Positions 1 through 12,032 of a stretch of DNA of 64,000 bases are shown here, in pieces (positions within the stretch are counted from its first letter, which is position 1; the number at the start of each line of letters is the position of its first letter). This stretch comes from Rhipicephalus microplus (taxonomy: Eukaryota; Arthropoda; Arachnida; Ixodida; Ixodidae): the NCBI RefSeq assembly GCF_043290135.1, contig NC_134710.1, positions 254,745,592 through 254,809,591 on the forward strand, in the 5' to 3' direction. Below the pieces are notes generated by a model that was not told the origin of the DNA, did no database searches, and worked only from the letters and a program-made list of their open reading frames with translations. A program made the translations under genes and the position numbers.

Positions 1-1591
1 TGGTTTTGTCACTATCATTCTAGGATATAGGAACGTGATTCAGCAACTTAGTACTAGCACAATAACATCATTAAATTATACGAACGACGACTTTTACTTC
101 CTCCTTGTGATTCGCTTAGGGGGAGCCCTACGCATGAGTTCGGTGGCATCATTACAGCACGAGCGAACTGGTACCTTTACCTGTCATATAGGTTCCTTCA
201 GACTCTATAAAATGGCATTTTGATTGAATTATTTATTACTTTGCCTAAGAAGTACCTACTTAGATTCTAATTTGGTACGCGATGACAAAAGCAGAATAAA
301 CAATAAATCAAACAGCACATGTTGCTATATTTATTCACATTTTCATAAAATACTGGAGGCCTGTTCAGAGGCTTAAGCAGGAGTGGTTACATATATGTTC
401 ATTATACATAGTATACAGTTAGATTTGTAACACCATAAGAAAAAAAACACAAACACAAAACACCACGCATTGCGATTACAAGAAAACGTGGAATGTATGT
501 AAATACGTACACATTAAAACGCCAAGCATTGTAACAACAACAACAAAAAAGGTAGAACAACTGACAGAAAGACAAAAACAAAAACAATGCAATTAAGCAC
601 GCATATTAGCTGTTCAGTAAGTGCCAACATAGCAAAATTCCACAGCTCTCTAGCATCTAAATATTCAAATTCGCTAGTGTGAAATGAGCCAAATACTCTG
701 AAAGCAAGGCATCAACACGCAGTGAAAAAAAAGGAAAAAGTTGGGAATCATATACATAAGAAAGTGCGAACAAATCAAGAGTACCAAAGTAAGGTAACGT
801 CAAAGCAAAATTAAGTACTACTACACCTTTTAACCATTTGTTCTATTAGCTCAGCACTAATTTAGCCATGTCTATGGGAGGGCGTTTCATTAATTTATCT
901 TGCGTTAAGGACCAATTTGTATAACCCCAAGAAATGATTGTCTATTGTAATTAAAAATATTTGTCAGATGTGAAAACGTTAGCATTATGCAATGCCAGCT
1001 TGCTTAGTGTGGTGACATATTGTAATGCTAACTCTTTCACGCTAGCATGTGGAGTATGTGAGTCAATGTATTTCCCAGGAGGTAACCCGTTTTAAAGCCT
1101 CATTTGCTATCCGCACCATTCTAAATTATATACAAGTGCTAACAGGAGGACACACGCACTGTTCTTCACTTTGGAACCTAAGTCTGCATGCCATATTTTC
1201 GATAATAAGTCAATGAAGCGAGGGAATGAACTTCAATGTGAAATGTCTTATACCGTTCGCATACATAGGACGTTAGTATATGGTAATGCGGAGTTTCAGC
1301 CATTTTGAAAAGTATAGGCCCTAAAACTGGGTTCACGATGGCTCGCATTGACTCAGTTAAGATAAACACCTAGATACAAGAATATTATCTTGACGAGGTA
1401 GTCCCTAAGAATCAAACAAGGAGCTTCACTGACGATGTACATTTATCTTTACCGTAAAGGAAGAATTGATAGCATAAAATGTTTTGAAAAAAAAATGAGT
1501 ATCTCAACTATGTCCGGCAACAACCAGTGTAACATTATTTAAAAAGAACGCGATATTGGTTTCTGTATTTCGTCCACGCTTAAAGCCAAGT
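1..1591. other. AT-rich DNA without recognised gene
   Basis: Only short random open frames are present, with no splice-bounded coding run, no repeat I recognise and no RNA gene. It reads as intergenic or intronic sequence. Confidence 0.6.
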
Positions 1592-1686
1592 TCATCATCG
1601 TCGTCTGGCTACGCCTGCTGCAGGGCAAAGGCATCTCCCATATTCTGCCAATCAACCCGGTCCTGAGCTTTCTCCTGCCACATTAT
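1592..1686 (-). mobile_element. 3' end fragment of a LINE with GAT-rich tail
   Basis: Read on the minus strand this encodes the tail peptide QDRVDWQNMGDAFALQQA, then a TAG stop and a GATGATGA-like tail. The same peptide pattern (QDRVNWRNMGEAFVLQWT, stop, (GAT)n) occurs at 41331-41543, where target duplications prove it is a 5'-truncated LINE insertion. This copy is therefore a second fragment of that family (RTE-like C-terminus by pattern). No target duplication is visible, and the 5' limit is where similarity fades. Confidence 0.6.
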
Positions 1687-2143
1687 ACTTCCAGACTTCT
1701 TCGCAGACGTCGCAGCTGAAGCCGAAGGGCGGCTGGAGCAACTGCTGCCGAAAGCGGGCGTTCACACCGGGGAACGCGCTCCCGCAATCACACCACGTTG
1801 ACGTCGTTGTGCTCGCAAATCCACTTACTCGGCGCGGTGTTGTTGCATTCGTTTGACATCGCAAGCTAACTCGGCGGCGGGGTTTGCAGGATCCACCCGC
1901 TGCCCGCGCTTGCATTCCCGTTCGTGATTTCGCGTGGCTTGGACGGCTGAGGGATCATCGGTACGCACTTGCTGTCAGCACTCGGCCTTCCGGGCCTGTT
2001 TTTGTGCCGAAAATGCACTATCAGCCCGGCGAATGCGAGTTCTTTCACGTTTCCACTGACGGCACTCTTCTAGAGTTTACGCATGTGAACGCTTTCCGTA
2101 GTGGTGCTGATGCGTGCATGCTCGGCGCTACGCCTGCACTGTA
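1687..2143. other. GC-rich segment of unknown nature
   Basis: This block of about 450 bp is much more GC-rich than its surroundings and directly abuts the LINE tail. A plus-strand open frame of 86 codons (1884-2144) and two minus-strand frames overlap, but none has motifs I recognise. It could be an upstream, unrecognised part of the same LINE, a fragment of a host exon or a different repeat. I assign no function. Confidence 0.35.
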
Positions 2144-3358
2144 AAATGTTGATAATTAAGTGGGATACGAACCCAGGCCATCACGCTTCCCACTAAGTGA
2201 ATTGTTCACTATGTGTGTCAATTAAGGGCTTACCCATTACAAAGCGCTTCGAGTTAATTACTCATTATCATCAGCAACAACATCAACAAAGTGTGTAGCT
2301 GCTCGTATTACTTTTTCAGGTAAGCTGTGTGTAATTACTTATTCCTAATGTGTCGAAGTACAGCATGGCCAGCCCTTTTGCAAATGCATTTGCAGTAGTC
2401 ATGCGTTCTAGAAAAGTTTCGAATAACCAATGTATTTCGAACAGACGTTACTCAGCTTGCGGTACAGCTGAAGTGACCACCGAGAAACAAAGCCATAGCA
2501 ATCGAATGAGAAGACGATGCGAACGGGGCTCAATCGCGCTATCACCTTCCACTCTTAAATTCGGAGCTCAAGCGTCCTCATGTTCTTTTACGAAAATTTC
2601 ACAAACACACACACCCTTGTATGACCAAATCTGAAGAGGCCGGCGTGCTCTAGCAGACGTGTAACTGCCACCACCTAAGGTAGAATCACCCTCCTTAAAG
2701 TGTATTGTAAATACGGTTCCGGCAATGAAAGTATATTATCGCGCACAACAGCCACAGATATTGTAGGCGATAAATGAACAATATAACAATAGTCCGCATA
2801 ACATAAGAGGCGAACTAATCACCAAAGCTTGTCACATCAACGATGCACGCACCGACTTATTATATACTTGTATGCATCCGCATACTTCGCCAATAGTTCG
2901 GTCACCTCGACAAGCTTAATGGTAAGCTTTATTTGTATATATAATTTTTATATTTTTTATTTAACAAGTACGTAATAGAAGACATTAACATCTTCAGGTG
3001 TGCTCATTGCCGGGGAGCAATATGCTAGCACAAACGTTGTCACTAAAGGTACGCTTTGTTTAGCATAAATGCAAAACATAAGTCCAGGAGCTCCCAAAGA
3101 CAAGTACGTATCTTAATCGTAGGGGTAAAGATCTTAGGTAAAGGAATTACGCTCTAAGCTTCTCTGGCCCGTATTCACAAAAACGTCTTTTATTAGAAGG
3201 GTTCGCAAAAGAAAATTCCAGTATGTCCGTATACCGGCAGATTTATGGCAAAAAGCGCTTACGAATAAAATGTTTTGTTCATTTTGCCTACTACAATTGT
3301 AACGCCACGAACTGCTCACGAAAAAAAAAGGCGAGCTCATTAAGCATAGCCGATGATA
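2144..3358. other. No gene seen; partial MITE-like end
   Basis: Mostly AT-rich sequence. Near 3167-3190 the string GGCCCGTATTCACAAAAAC matches the left end of the inverted-repeat element at 5846-6008, suggesting a truncated copy; no matching right end was found. Nothing else is supported. Confidence 0.4.
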
Positions 3359-3601
3359 TATTGATAGGGGGGGTTTGACGTCCCAAAACCACCACCATAT
3401 GATTATGAGAGATGCCGTAGTGCAGGGTTCCGGAAATTTCGACCACCTGGTGTTCTTTAACGTGCACCAGAATCTGAGCACACGTGCCTACAACATTTTC
3501 GGCTCCATCACAAGTGTAGCCGCCGCGGCCGGGATTCAATCCCGCGGCCTGAGGGTCAGCAGACGAGTATCTTAGCCACTAGACCACCACGGCGGGGCAA
3601 G
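3359..3601 (-). mobile_element. tRNA-derived SINE (tick Ruka-like), minus
   Basis: A full-length copy of the recurrent SINE. On the minus strand it begins with a tRNA-like head (A-box region TGGTCTAGTGG, diverged B-box near 3535-3545). It continues through a conserved body containing TTAAAGAACACCAGG-like and CATAATCATATGG-like blocks. It ends in an ATTG/ATCA tail at the left edge. GATGAT on both sides (3352-3357 and 3602-3607) is a possible short target duplication. Confidence 0.85.
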
Positions 3602-5354
3602 GATGATGAAGTAAACCGATTCGGTATTTCATAATTCGTGTAATTCGTGCACCAAGTAACATAAGCGCCGAACGCTTTTTATACTTGGTGAGCACGCTGC
3701 AAGTGTGGTAGTTTACGTTCATGGATGCGGTAGCACCACTGAACGTATTTATGCGGTTGCGATACAAGCAATGAAATAAAATCTCTGCATAAGGCGTGAC
3801 TGCTCTTTAGCTCTGTGTTTAGATTCAAGCTATACGCGTACAAGTATGTAGACAAAAATAAATGGGTTAGAGGCGCTCGGATTATATTAAGACGCTCATT
3901 GGAAAGTTCGCCGGTTTGTATAGGTATCATTTAATGCCTCGTGCAGAATCTAAAGTAACGACAGAAGAACCTAGCCAAAAATGTTGATTTGAGGTAAAAT
4001 TATAGCATCGCTACATTTACTGCAGAATGATTAGGGTCTCGTTACAACTTTTGCTACTAATTATATAAACACGTTAAAGTTAGCGTGTTTTTTTTTGTCA
4101 TGAAGTGCACAAGCAAACTTGTGCGATAGAACTAAAGTGGTGCGTTGCTTTAGATAACAATATAGACGTTCCACTTCTAACGAGAAATCAAATTTATGCC
4201 GCACAATACTGTTTCCGAAAGGGAATCACTTGTAAGTCAATCACTCGGCCATATTTACTTCGACCATTACGCTAAAACAGGAAGGTCAATATCTAGAGCG
4301 TTTCCACATGGAGAGAAACACGCTATCACAATCTGCTCTGTCGAGGCCCCATCTTCACAAGAGCACATGGCTTGAGGCTAGCCGCGTGCTCATGCTAATT
4401 CGGTGCACAGCAAGACCACAAACACTCAAACATCCGGGCCTGTATTTACCAGACAGTTCATATACTGTCGAGTGCTTCGCGAAAATAAAACGTGATAGTT
4501 TACTTGCCATCGAAGGAAATGAGCGGCAAATGGCCAGCTTCCCTCGCTAATTATAGGTTCGGCATCTCGACTGGTTAAAATCTGCTCAGATTAATAACCT
4601 GAGCGTGAAAGCGTTCTTGTGAATACCGGGTAGTAAAACTGGGAAACGTAGCCCTTATACAGCGATCGACCACACGAGTAGTTGCACGCGTATTCTTTGA
4701 GACGAATGTGCGCGTGCGCACGCGAAACTTTGGCCAAATTGTTTTGTTGCAGCAGATCTACACGGCGCATGAATTATTTTCATATAGAGTTCAATGGGAA
4801 GAAAAAAAAAACTGGGCTAGTTTGTCGACACTATGCACGGTCTTAAGAAGTGCTAATAAATAAAACCCAGTAACTAAGACGAGACACATTCAAACACAGA
4901 AACCAACAACACTCGGCAAGTTCCCATATGAAAGTGTGCCGAGTTTCGTTCGAGTTATTAATACGAAACAAACTAAACTATGAGAGGCACCTGAGGTAGC
5001 CACCAGTATGCGCTGAAACTACAGGTAATTTAAACTCCTGCTCAAGAAATTTCCACAATTTATTATTTTCTATTACTACAAAGTATTTTGGCAAACATAT
5101 ATGCAGCTTTTGTTTTAGCCACGCTATTTTAAAGTAAATATATTTAGAAGAAGTTGATGACCGTTGCACATGCTAGTCCTGTTTTCACACTATAGCTGTA
5201 AAATTACCAGCTATCCCAAAACTAGACAAAGAAACACTTGAACGAATGGACATTCACACACTCGCTACAGCAGCATAAGTGTTCACACAACAGGGGAGTT
5301 CACGCAGCATAGCTGTTGATACCACAGAAATGTTACCACGTAACAAAAGAGTTC
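3602..5354. other. No gene seen
   Basis: AT-rich DNA with short open frames only. The longest, 80 codons at 4308-4550, has no recognisable domain or coding signature. It is probably intergenic. Confidence 0.55.
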
Positions 5355-5604
5355 GCCCCGCCGCGGTGGTCTAGTGGGTAAGGTACTCGGCTGCTGACCC
5401 GCAGGTCACGGGTTCGAATCCCGGCTGCGGCGGCTGCATTTCCGATGGAGGCGGAAATGTTGTAGACCCGTGTGCTCAGATTTGGGTGCACGTTAAAGAA
5501 CTTCAGGTGGTCGAAATTTCTGGAGCCCTCCACTACGGCGTCTCTCATAATCATATGGTGGTTTTGGGACGTTAAACCCCACATATCAATCAATCAATCA
5601 ACGG
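5355..5604 (+). mobile_element. tRNA-derived SINE, full length, 8-bp TSD
   Basis: The best-preserved SINE copy in the window. The tRNA-like head has an A-box (TGGTCTAGTGG) and a canonical B-box (GGTTCGAATCC), so an internal RNA polymerase III promoter is likely. The body is unrelated to tRNA, and the tail is (ATCA)n. Flanking AAGAGTTC at 5347-5354 and 5605-5612 is the target duplication. The regular tail and clean TSD suggest a comparatively young insertion mobilised by LINE machinery. Confidence 0.92.
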
Positions 5605-5845
5605 AAGAGTTCACCAAGATGTTCACTCAGCAGACACTGGGCACTTGCAAGTTGTCCACTAGTTAGCACACAGTAAATACAACAGTCATGTTCGCAAGAA
5701 AAAATGCTGCATAAATACGAAAGCACGAGAAACATGTAATCAATATAGCGTTCATAATAATTATGAAGAATAATTTCTGCTAGTGGGCAAAACTATTAAA
5801 CAAATTTCGCGCTGCCGCCAGTTTGGCTTTGTTCTTTTATGAATA

Positions 5846-6008
5846 CAGGGCCCGTATTCACAAAAAAAAAAAAACCACCTTACGGTCACAATTTTTGTAG
5901 GAGAATATTTCAGCCAAGTATAATGCGGGATATATCATTAGTGAGGCGGAGCGACCACTAGCAAAAACAAATTCGCGGAAAAAAACTTTTTTGTGAATTC
6001 TGCCCCTG
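5846..6008. mobile_element. Short inverted-repeat DNA element (MITE)
   Basis: Left end CAGGGCCCGTATTCACAAAA and right end TTTTGTGAATTCTGCCCCTG are imperfect inverted repeats of about 20 bp around a non-coding 163-bp core. CAG...CTG termini without an ORF fit a non-autonomous DNA transposon. A convincing target duplication is not visible, so the superfamily is left open. Confidence 0.6.
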
Positions 6009-6203
6009 TTCTTTGCCATCGAAAAGAAATGTATGGTTTTTTTTTCGCTATGTTTACTGATGTTTCTAATGTTACTGTTCATTTCGTTAATGTTGTTAAA
6101 AGCGCAACCACTCGAACAAACACAAAAAAGGAGCATGCTGAAAGACGCGTGCTACATCTCTGTACACGTAAAAAGAAAAATGATAAACTGGATGTTGCGC
6201 TTA

Positions 6204-6589
6204 CCAAGCGGCGGTCTTGTTGAGCACGAAGAACATGAACGGTATCGAGAGCGCGTACGTTATGACTTCCATAGGTCGGATGTCCCACAACCGTCTCAGC
6301 TTCAACAGGCGTCGAATCTTCGAAGACCTGACACTCAAATGACCCTCCCGTGGGACGTAAACAGTCGTTCCGACAGGTTCGCGGCGTCACACTGGCTCAG
6401 GCGAAACAGTGAGACACAGTTCACCCCAGTGGGCCGTAACATCTGGAAACAACTGAACCAGCGAATGCCGGAAAGTGTCGAAGAGGCAGGTCTCTTCGCC
6501 TGTGGCTATTACTGAGCCACCCTTGCTTAGGTGTCGCTGGGTGGTCTCGTGAGGGCGCCAGACAAACGTACAAAAGAGGAGGGCTCCAT
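6204..6589 (-). pseudogene. Decayed first exon of an unidentified gene
   Basis: On the minus strand an ATG at 6589 (MEPSSFVRLSGALTRPP) is followed by long coding-like runs that change frame at least twice. One contains GEETCLFDTFRHSLVQLFP. The last contains the arginine/lysine-rich stretch KIRRLLKLRRLWDIRP, then a hydrophobic segment (ITYALSIPFMFFVL) that could be membrane-spanning. The run ends at a strong splice-donor match, TTG|GTAAGC, at 6203. The arrangement of start codon, coding run and donor suggests a former first exon, perhaps of a membrane protein. Frame changes argue for a pseudogene unless they are assembly errors. I do not recognise the family. Confidence 0.35.
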
Positions 6590-7445
6590 CGCGTCTCTGA
6601 GTGTCCTCACCCAGAGACGTCTGGGGACCAGGGGAGGAGGAAGAGAGGGAGTTTCACACAGCCGCGTGTACAAACGGCGAGGCGCGTCCATTTAATTATT
6701 ACCGAGTCGAGTAGCCGTACTCCTCGCCTCGGCGGATGGTGCATGCTCCTCCAGGTGACAATCTCATTTTACCATTGTGGAGTGACGCTCCCGGTGAAGA
6801 GTAAGGTGCCATCATTCTGTAAGTCACGCGTGCACATACACGCACATGTGTTTGTATGCGCCGCTTTTGAAGAAACGATGCATAACAGTCGTGTCGCATA
6901 CTGTCGCACTTGACACGCGGCAATGACGAAAAATGGAACTCCCGTGGCTGTTACAAAATATGTAGATATATATAAATATCTTTGCAAGCAACGGTTAGCC
7001 ACTCGTTTTTTGAATTTTAATCATGCGGCTACATGTGCTAGTTTTTTATTTTGTTTTTGTTCAAAACTCTATACCCGAAAAGAAGAAAAAATAATCTTGT
7101 CAATCCCAACTTTCGTAGCAACAACATGTGAGGGCCGCGTTCACCAAGCTTTCACTTCGCTAGTGTGTTGCGCAATTGGCAAGCCGAAGGTTTCGTTAAT
7201 GATATGTTTAGCATCGCGATTGGCTCAAATCTTCTATTGCGAACAATTACACCGCAAAAAGTTATTTGTGAGCATGGGCACATATGAGTAATAATAATGA
7301 TACAAAGCAGGTGCTTCTACTGGAAATAAATGAAATATTTCATATCAAAGATTATTTTAAAAAAATAATTGTTCATTTTCTAGAGAAAAGAGCAATGTAG
7401 AAACCTGTAGGATGTGCGAGAAGATGTTTAGATCTAATAGTAATG
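6590..7445. other. No gene seen
   Basis: The GC-richer part (6590-6780) lies upstream of the decayed exon and could include its old promoter, but no TATA box or other element is convincing. The rest is AT-rich with a chance 122-codon open frame (6923-7291) lacking any domain. Confidence 0.45.
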
Positions 7446-7590
7446 TAATGACATGAAGGGGTTTACGTGAGAAAATCTCGATATTATTATGAGCACGTCA
7501 CACTGCAGGGCTCCGGAAATTTGAACCATCTGGTGCACTTGGATATGCACTAATATCGCACAGTAAACGAGCCTCTAGCATTTCACCAGT
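7446..7590 (-). mobile_element. Degenerate SINE fragment
   Basis: Contains CAGGGCTCCGGAAATTTGAA and CCATCTGGTGCA, which align with the body of the SINE variant at 11448-11675. The head is missing and the copy is strongly mutated. Confidence 0.5.
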
Positions 7591-8709
7591 ATCAAAATTC
7601 ATTATGTCGACGATAAAAGTAAGAAGGCAAATTCTATCACTTTTATCCAAATTTCATCAAATCTATAGTTCCGAACAGTGATCATATGAGTATACACTGA
7701 AAGCTTTACAAAATTTCGACTAAATATAATATTTTCAGCCCGGTTTCCAACTGATTTTGAAACCCATCATCAATGAAACACAGACCAAATATAAATTTCT
7801 TCTGAAATAAAATTTCTAAACGGGGAAGTAGTCGTTCACACGCTACAAAAAGTCAACAGCACGTAGCCTTTCGCTAAATTATTTCCATGGATGTGGGATT
7901 AACTGCACCACAAAATATGTTTTTTATGACTTGTACTTTTATGAGCAAGCAGTTTACCTATGCCACACCTGTAAAACTACCCACCCCAACTGCAATAAAT
8001 GTGGCCGTACAATGGCAATAGTGGGACACATGTTACTTGAATGGCCCGCGTACCCCCACGAGATATTTCTAGAGTAATAGCTGAGCGGGCCAGCGGACCC
8101 AGAGGAGGAATAGAGAGATAGAGAGAGATGTAAACATTAGAAAAGAAGAGAGTTTGGGGGCCAAAGCATTACCCCGCTACATGGTCGGCGTCCCTATTCC
8201 GGGACACCGCATTACGAGGCCTCGACTCGCATCCGTTTCACCAGAGTCTATTGAGACTCCAGCGAGGAGCACTTGAGGAGAGCATTCTCCCATGCTTCTC
8301 GTGAAAGGGTAGAAAAAAGGGTCAGGTGGAAATTTTTCGCACATGATCACGTGGCCAGCAAAGTGCAAAACAAAAGCAAGAATAATAGCCGAGCGAATGC
8401 TCTGCTTGTTTCAACGGACTACAGCGGAGTAGGGTGCCTTGGTGTTGAACATAGTTGAAGTAGGGCACCACCTGTTGAACACGGTTGAAGCTATAGTATA
8501 CTATCGACCGATTAGGGGTTTTGCCTGGAGAACGCTACGCACACTCCGCTGAGCGGACGAAATGATCGAACCATCGGCTGGCTCCGTAATATCGCTGGCT
8601 CGCTCATCGTACCGCCCATGTGCAGTTTGCGTTCCGCTCGTTCACTGGGCCCGGTGAGCCACTCAGCTATGATTCTCTATTGTGTTGAGTGCCGAATTAA
8701 CGCATTCTG
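7591..8709. other. No gene seen; small tandem duplication
   Basis: At about 8428-8489 two imperfect copies of a unit of about 30 bp (GTAGGGTGCC... TTGAACATAGTTGAA, then GTAGGGCACC... TTGAACACGGTTGAA) lie head to tail. The remainder shows no gene or known repeat. Confidence 0.45.
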
Positions 8710-8950
8710 CCATGCCCTGCCACGGTGGTCTAGTGGCTAAGGTGCTCGGCTGCTGACCCGCCGGACGCGGGATCGAATCGCTGCTGTGGTGGCTGCATTT
8801 TCGATGGAGGCGAAGATGCTGTAGGCCAGTCTGCTCAAATTTGGGTGCATGGTAAAGAACCACAGGTAGCTGGAATTCTTGGAGCCCTCCACTAAGGCGT
8901 CTCTCATAATTATGATGTGGTTTTGGGACGTCAAACCTCACATATCAATC
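8710..8950 (+). mobile_element. tRNA-derived SINE, diverged full length
   Basis: Same family as 5355-5604, with A-box TGGTCTAGTGG and a mutated B-box (GGATCGAATCG). It ends in CATATCAATC. Near-identical flanks AACGCATTCTG (8699-8709) and AACACATTCTG (8951-8961) look like an 11-bp target duplication with one substitution. The mutated B-box suggests the copy is no longer transcribed efficiently. Confidence 0.88.
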
Positions 8951-8961
8951 AACACATTCTG

Positions 8962-10796
8962 TCACGCTGAGCAAGGTAGGTGGGAAAAAGTTTATGCAGG
9001 CTTTCTATTCCTCATTAGTCGAAAGAACCAGTGTCCGGTGGCATCGTCAATATAAATTGTGACAAATTCCCCACCACAATTCGCTTTTTACACGTGCAAT
9101 GATGTTAAATAATTAGCAGTATGAATTAATCCAATCAAGTGAAGCAGGAGTGAATCAAGGCAAATTAAAATGAATCAAAAGTTAACCAAGTTACATATAT
9201 GACAAGGATTTGGGGACATCTGCATGTAGCGCCATCTCTCGTCAACCACAGCGGTGGCGTGCCGTAAATGAATGAAAAATAGACGAAAAAAAATGTACTT
9301 GACGAAAAAATCTAGTTATAAAAAACGACTCCAGGTTCTACTCAGCAGAGAGTTATTTAGACAGTCTGGCAAAGTTAGTGTCGCGTGGCTTCCCAGAGTG
9401 TTTAAAATTTAACAATGAAATCCCATGTGTTTTTATTGGAGGTGTTCAATTGTCGTGGTAAGCCACAAGCTCTGTTGTGCGATACCGCAACATTGCGGAA
9501 ATGGAACTGTGGCTCTCTGGCACATATAACCCGGAGTCTTTTTTGATCACCATTTTTTTTTCAAGATATGATTTTTCTCATCTATTTTCCATTCAGATGT
9601 GGGAGGCCGCCGAGACATGGCGCCACGACCAGGTGCCCCAATTTTCGGGAATGCGTGATAATTAATGTAAGCTACATTCAAACACCACAGAGTAACCTAA
9701 CGCACATTAAAGCAAAACATTGAATCAAAATTGACTAAAGAGTAGTTAGCAACGCTTCGTCGAGCACATAAGCCTGTGACCTCCTTAGCGTTAGTGATAG
9801 GGGCCTGGTGACTTTTCATCAGCGTTAGGTGAGATCATTATGCATCGCTTTGTCAAAAGCCCATAAACCACTAACGAACACTTGCGCGATCCTCTCTGCA
9901 TTTGCACCTATCCACAGAGGGCATCAAGACATCATCTGTCTGATTAGTGATGTCACGCGATGCAGACGCTGCTGTGGGGGCGTCAGACTGGTGGCAAGTG
10001 CGCGTAGTCTGTTCTCTTTCTATTCGCACATCCAGGAGCTGCCCTCGGTATAGCTGGGGAGACGACCCGACGAAATCAGCCTAGCGTAGGAATGGTCGAA
10101 ACGAGCTAGGGCCCCGTTTCGTTTATCAAACGTATGCAGCCCTTGTTGCGTTCTCTGTTGATTCGCGCACATCTGCAACGCCGCAACTAAATTTCGAACT
10201 ATATATAAGTGGTTTAGGAATCCTTTCATAGGCAGATGGGTATCAAACGATATTTGTCTTCGGGGAATCCTAAATCCCGCGTCCGACCCTTCAAAACTGT
10301 GGTGGGCTATGGGTTTATAGTTCAGATACCTCGCACATTACTTTACCGAAAAAAAATTCAGCCAACACTGACTTATTGTTAGAGCAAGGCGTGAACTATT
10401 CATCATCATGTGACCTAAGAATATTATAACCACTCAGCTTTAGCGTTACCATCAGCCTTATATCGGCTCACGTTCTTCCTCCCGTTTACGCACACACTGT
10501 TCAACGCATTAGCTTTCATTCGCCAGCTCAATATTTATTGACAAGAAGCAGGAATTCAGAGAGATGTTCCTTGCCCCCCCCCCTCCCCAAACAGACTCTT
10601 TCAAGACAAGCTCTTGATAGAAATATCTTCTATGAGTCACATCTTTCAATAGGAATGCATATGCAGCCACTGATAACGCTTATTTGAAATTGCGAGATCA
10701 AAATTCGCACCGTAGAGCACCGGTTATGCAAGATATTGGCGTTAAAGCGCATTAGCACCACTATCGAAAAAAGCTAATTGTACGCTAATAGACCCT
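8962..10796. other. No gene seen
   Basis: Mixed composition with only short open frames (up to 74 codons), none with splice context or motifs. No repeat is recognised. Confidence 0.5.
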
Positions 10797-11005
10797 CGAG
10801 TCGACTCACAGTCTGGGTGAGTCCGAGTGAACCTTAGTTTGAGTTTGAGTCCGAGTGAGCTCGGTTTGAGAAAAAAAAAATAATAGTGAGTTTGACTGTG
10901 TGAGTGCGAGTGAGTCCGGCCACGAAAAAAATTCGGTCAGTCCACGTCTGAGTGAGCTCTAAGGGCAAAATGTATTTCATAAATGAGTCTGAGTGAGTTC
11001 CACAT
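10797..11005. repeat. Degenerate GAGTGAGTCC minisatellite
   Basis: The hexamer-like words GAGTGA, GAGTCC and GAGTCT recur irregularly (GTGAGTCCGAGTGA, GTGCGAGTGAGTCC, GAGTCTGAGTGAG) over about 200 bp, separated by poly-A breaks. It is an old, decayed short tandem repeat. Confidence 0.6.
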
Positions 11006-11302
11006 CTTCTGCCGACCTATGAATATCACTACTATCTTGATTCACCTTTTTTTTTGCTTAAGCTGTCGGTAATTTGTGCTTCATCATAAAAATCTATCAT
11101 GAATCGGCACCCGCTCTCTTCATTCTCCTTACAGTAAAGTGCAAGATTTCTCGGGTGGGTCTGCGCCACAGGAATCGGGCAGGTCCCACTACCGTGTACA
11201 GTAGGTGCGAGTGTCAAACGATAACGAACACTTAAAAAGAGACAGATAGATAAAAACAAATAGATAGAAAATATAAAGAAAAAAGGTGCTAACATCAACA
11301 TT

Positions 11303-11447
<145 letters not shown>

Positions 11448-11675
11448 TGGGGTTTTACATCCCGAAACCGCGACATAATCACGAGGAACGCCGTAGTGGA
11501 GGGCCCCGGAAATTTCGACCATCTGGTGTTCTTTAACGTGCACTGGCATCGCGCAGTACACAGGCCTCTAAGCATTTCACCTCCATCTAAATGCGACCAC
11601 TACGGCCAAGGAATCGAACCCGCGACCTTCCGGTCAGCAGTCGAACGCCATAGCCACTGGGCTCCCGTGTCGGAC
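11448..11675 (-). mobile_element. SINE variant with tRNA-like head, minus
   Basis: On the minus strand the head carries a B-box-like GGTCGCGGGTTCGATTCC. The body shares CCGGAAATTTCGACCATC and TTCTTTAACGTGCA with the main SINE family but differs in the central part, so it is a distinct subfamily. Its 3' end is fused to the compound microsatellite at 11303-11447. Confidence 0.8.
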
Positions 11676-12032
11676 CAAGAGAGTGAGAGAGAAAGTGATG
11701 GGAGAAAAGAGGAAAATAGAGAGAAATGAAGATAATACGCATTTAAAAACATAAAACGACAGAGAAAGAGAAAAATTAGTGAATTAAATAAAATAAATAA
11801 ATACGGAAAACGACAAAAAAGACAAATGGGGGCATGGAAAAAGAAAAGAGATAGAAAGAATGAAACAAGAAAAAGATAGAGAAAAACGGTGAGCAACACA
11901 GAAATAAAAAGAAAGAGAGAAATAAAGATAGAAATAGGGAGAAAGAGAAAGAAAGTGAAAGAAAGAAACAGAAAAATAAATATAAAAGAAACAGGGGGAA
12001 AGATCCAAATAAAGAGAAACAAGGAAGGCCAC
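11676..12032. repeat. Purine-rich low-complexity tract
   Basis: About 350 bp in which the plus strand is overwhelmingly A and G (GAAAGAGAAAGAAAGTGAAA and similar). There is no fixed repeat unit. Long Phe/Leu/Ser open frames on the minus strand across it are compositional artefacts. Confidence 0.8.

Noticed and set aside
5375..5430. A functional tRNA gene (A-box and B-box both present)
   Set aside because: The sequence cannot close an acceptor stem and runs into the SINE body; it is the SINE head.
5826..6016. 8-bp target duplication TGTTCTTT for the short inverted-repeat element (hAT-like)
   Set aside because: The left copy does not lie directly at the CAGGG terminus, so the match is probably chance.
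6033..6515. 160-codon plus-strand frame with a hydrophobic N-terminus
   Set aside because: The start lies in T-rich DNA and the rest overlaps the more protein-like minus-strand exon; no plus-strand motif.
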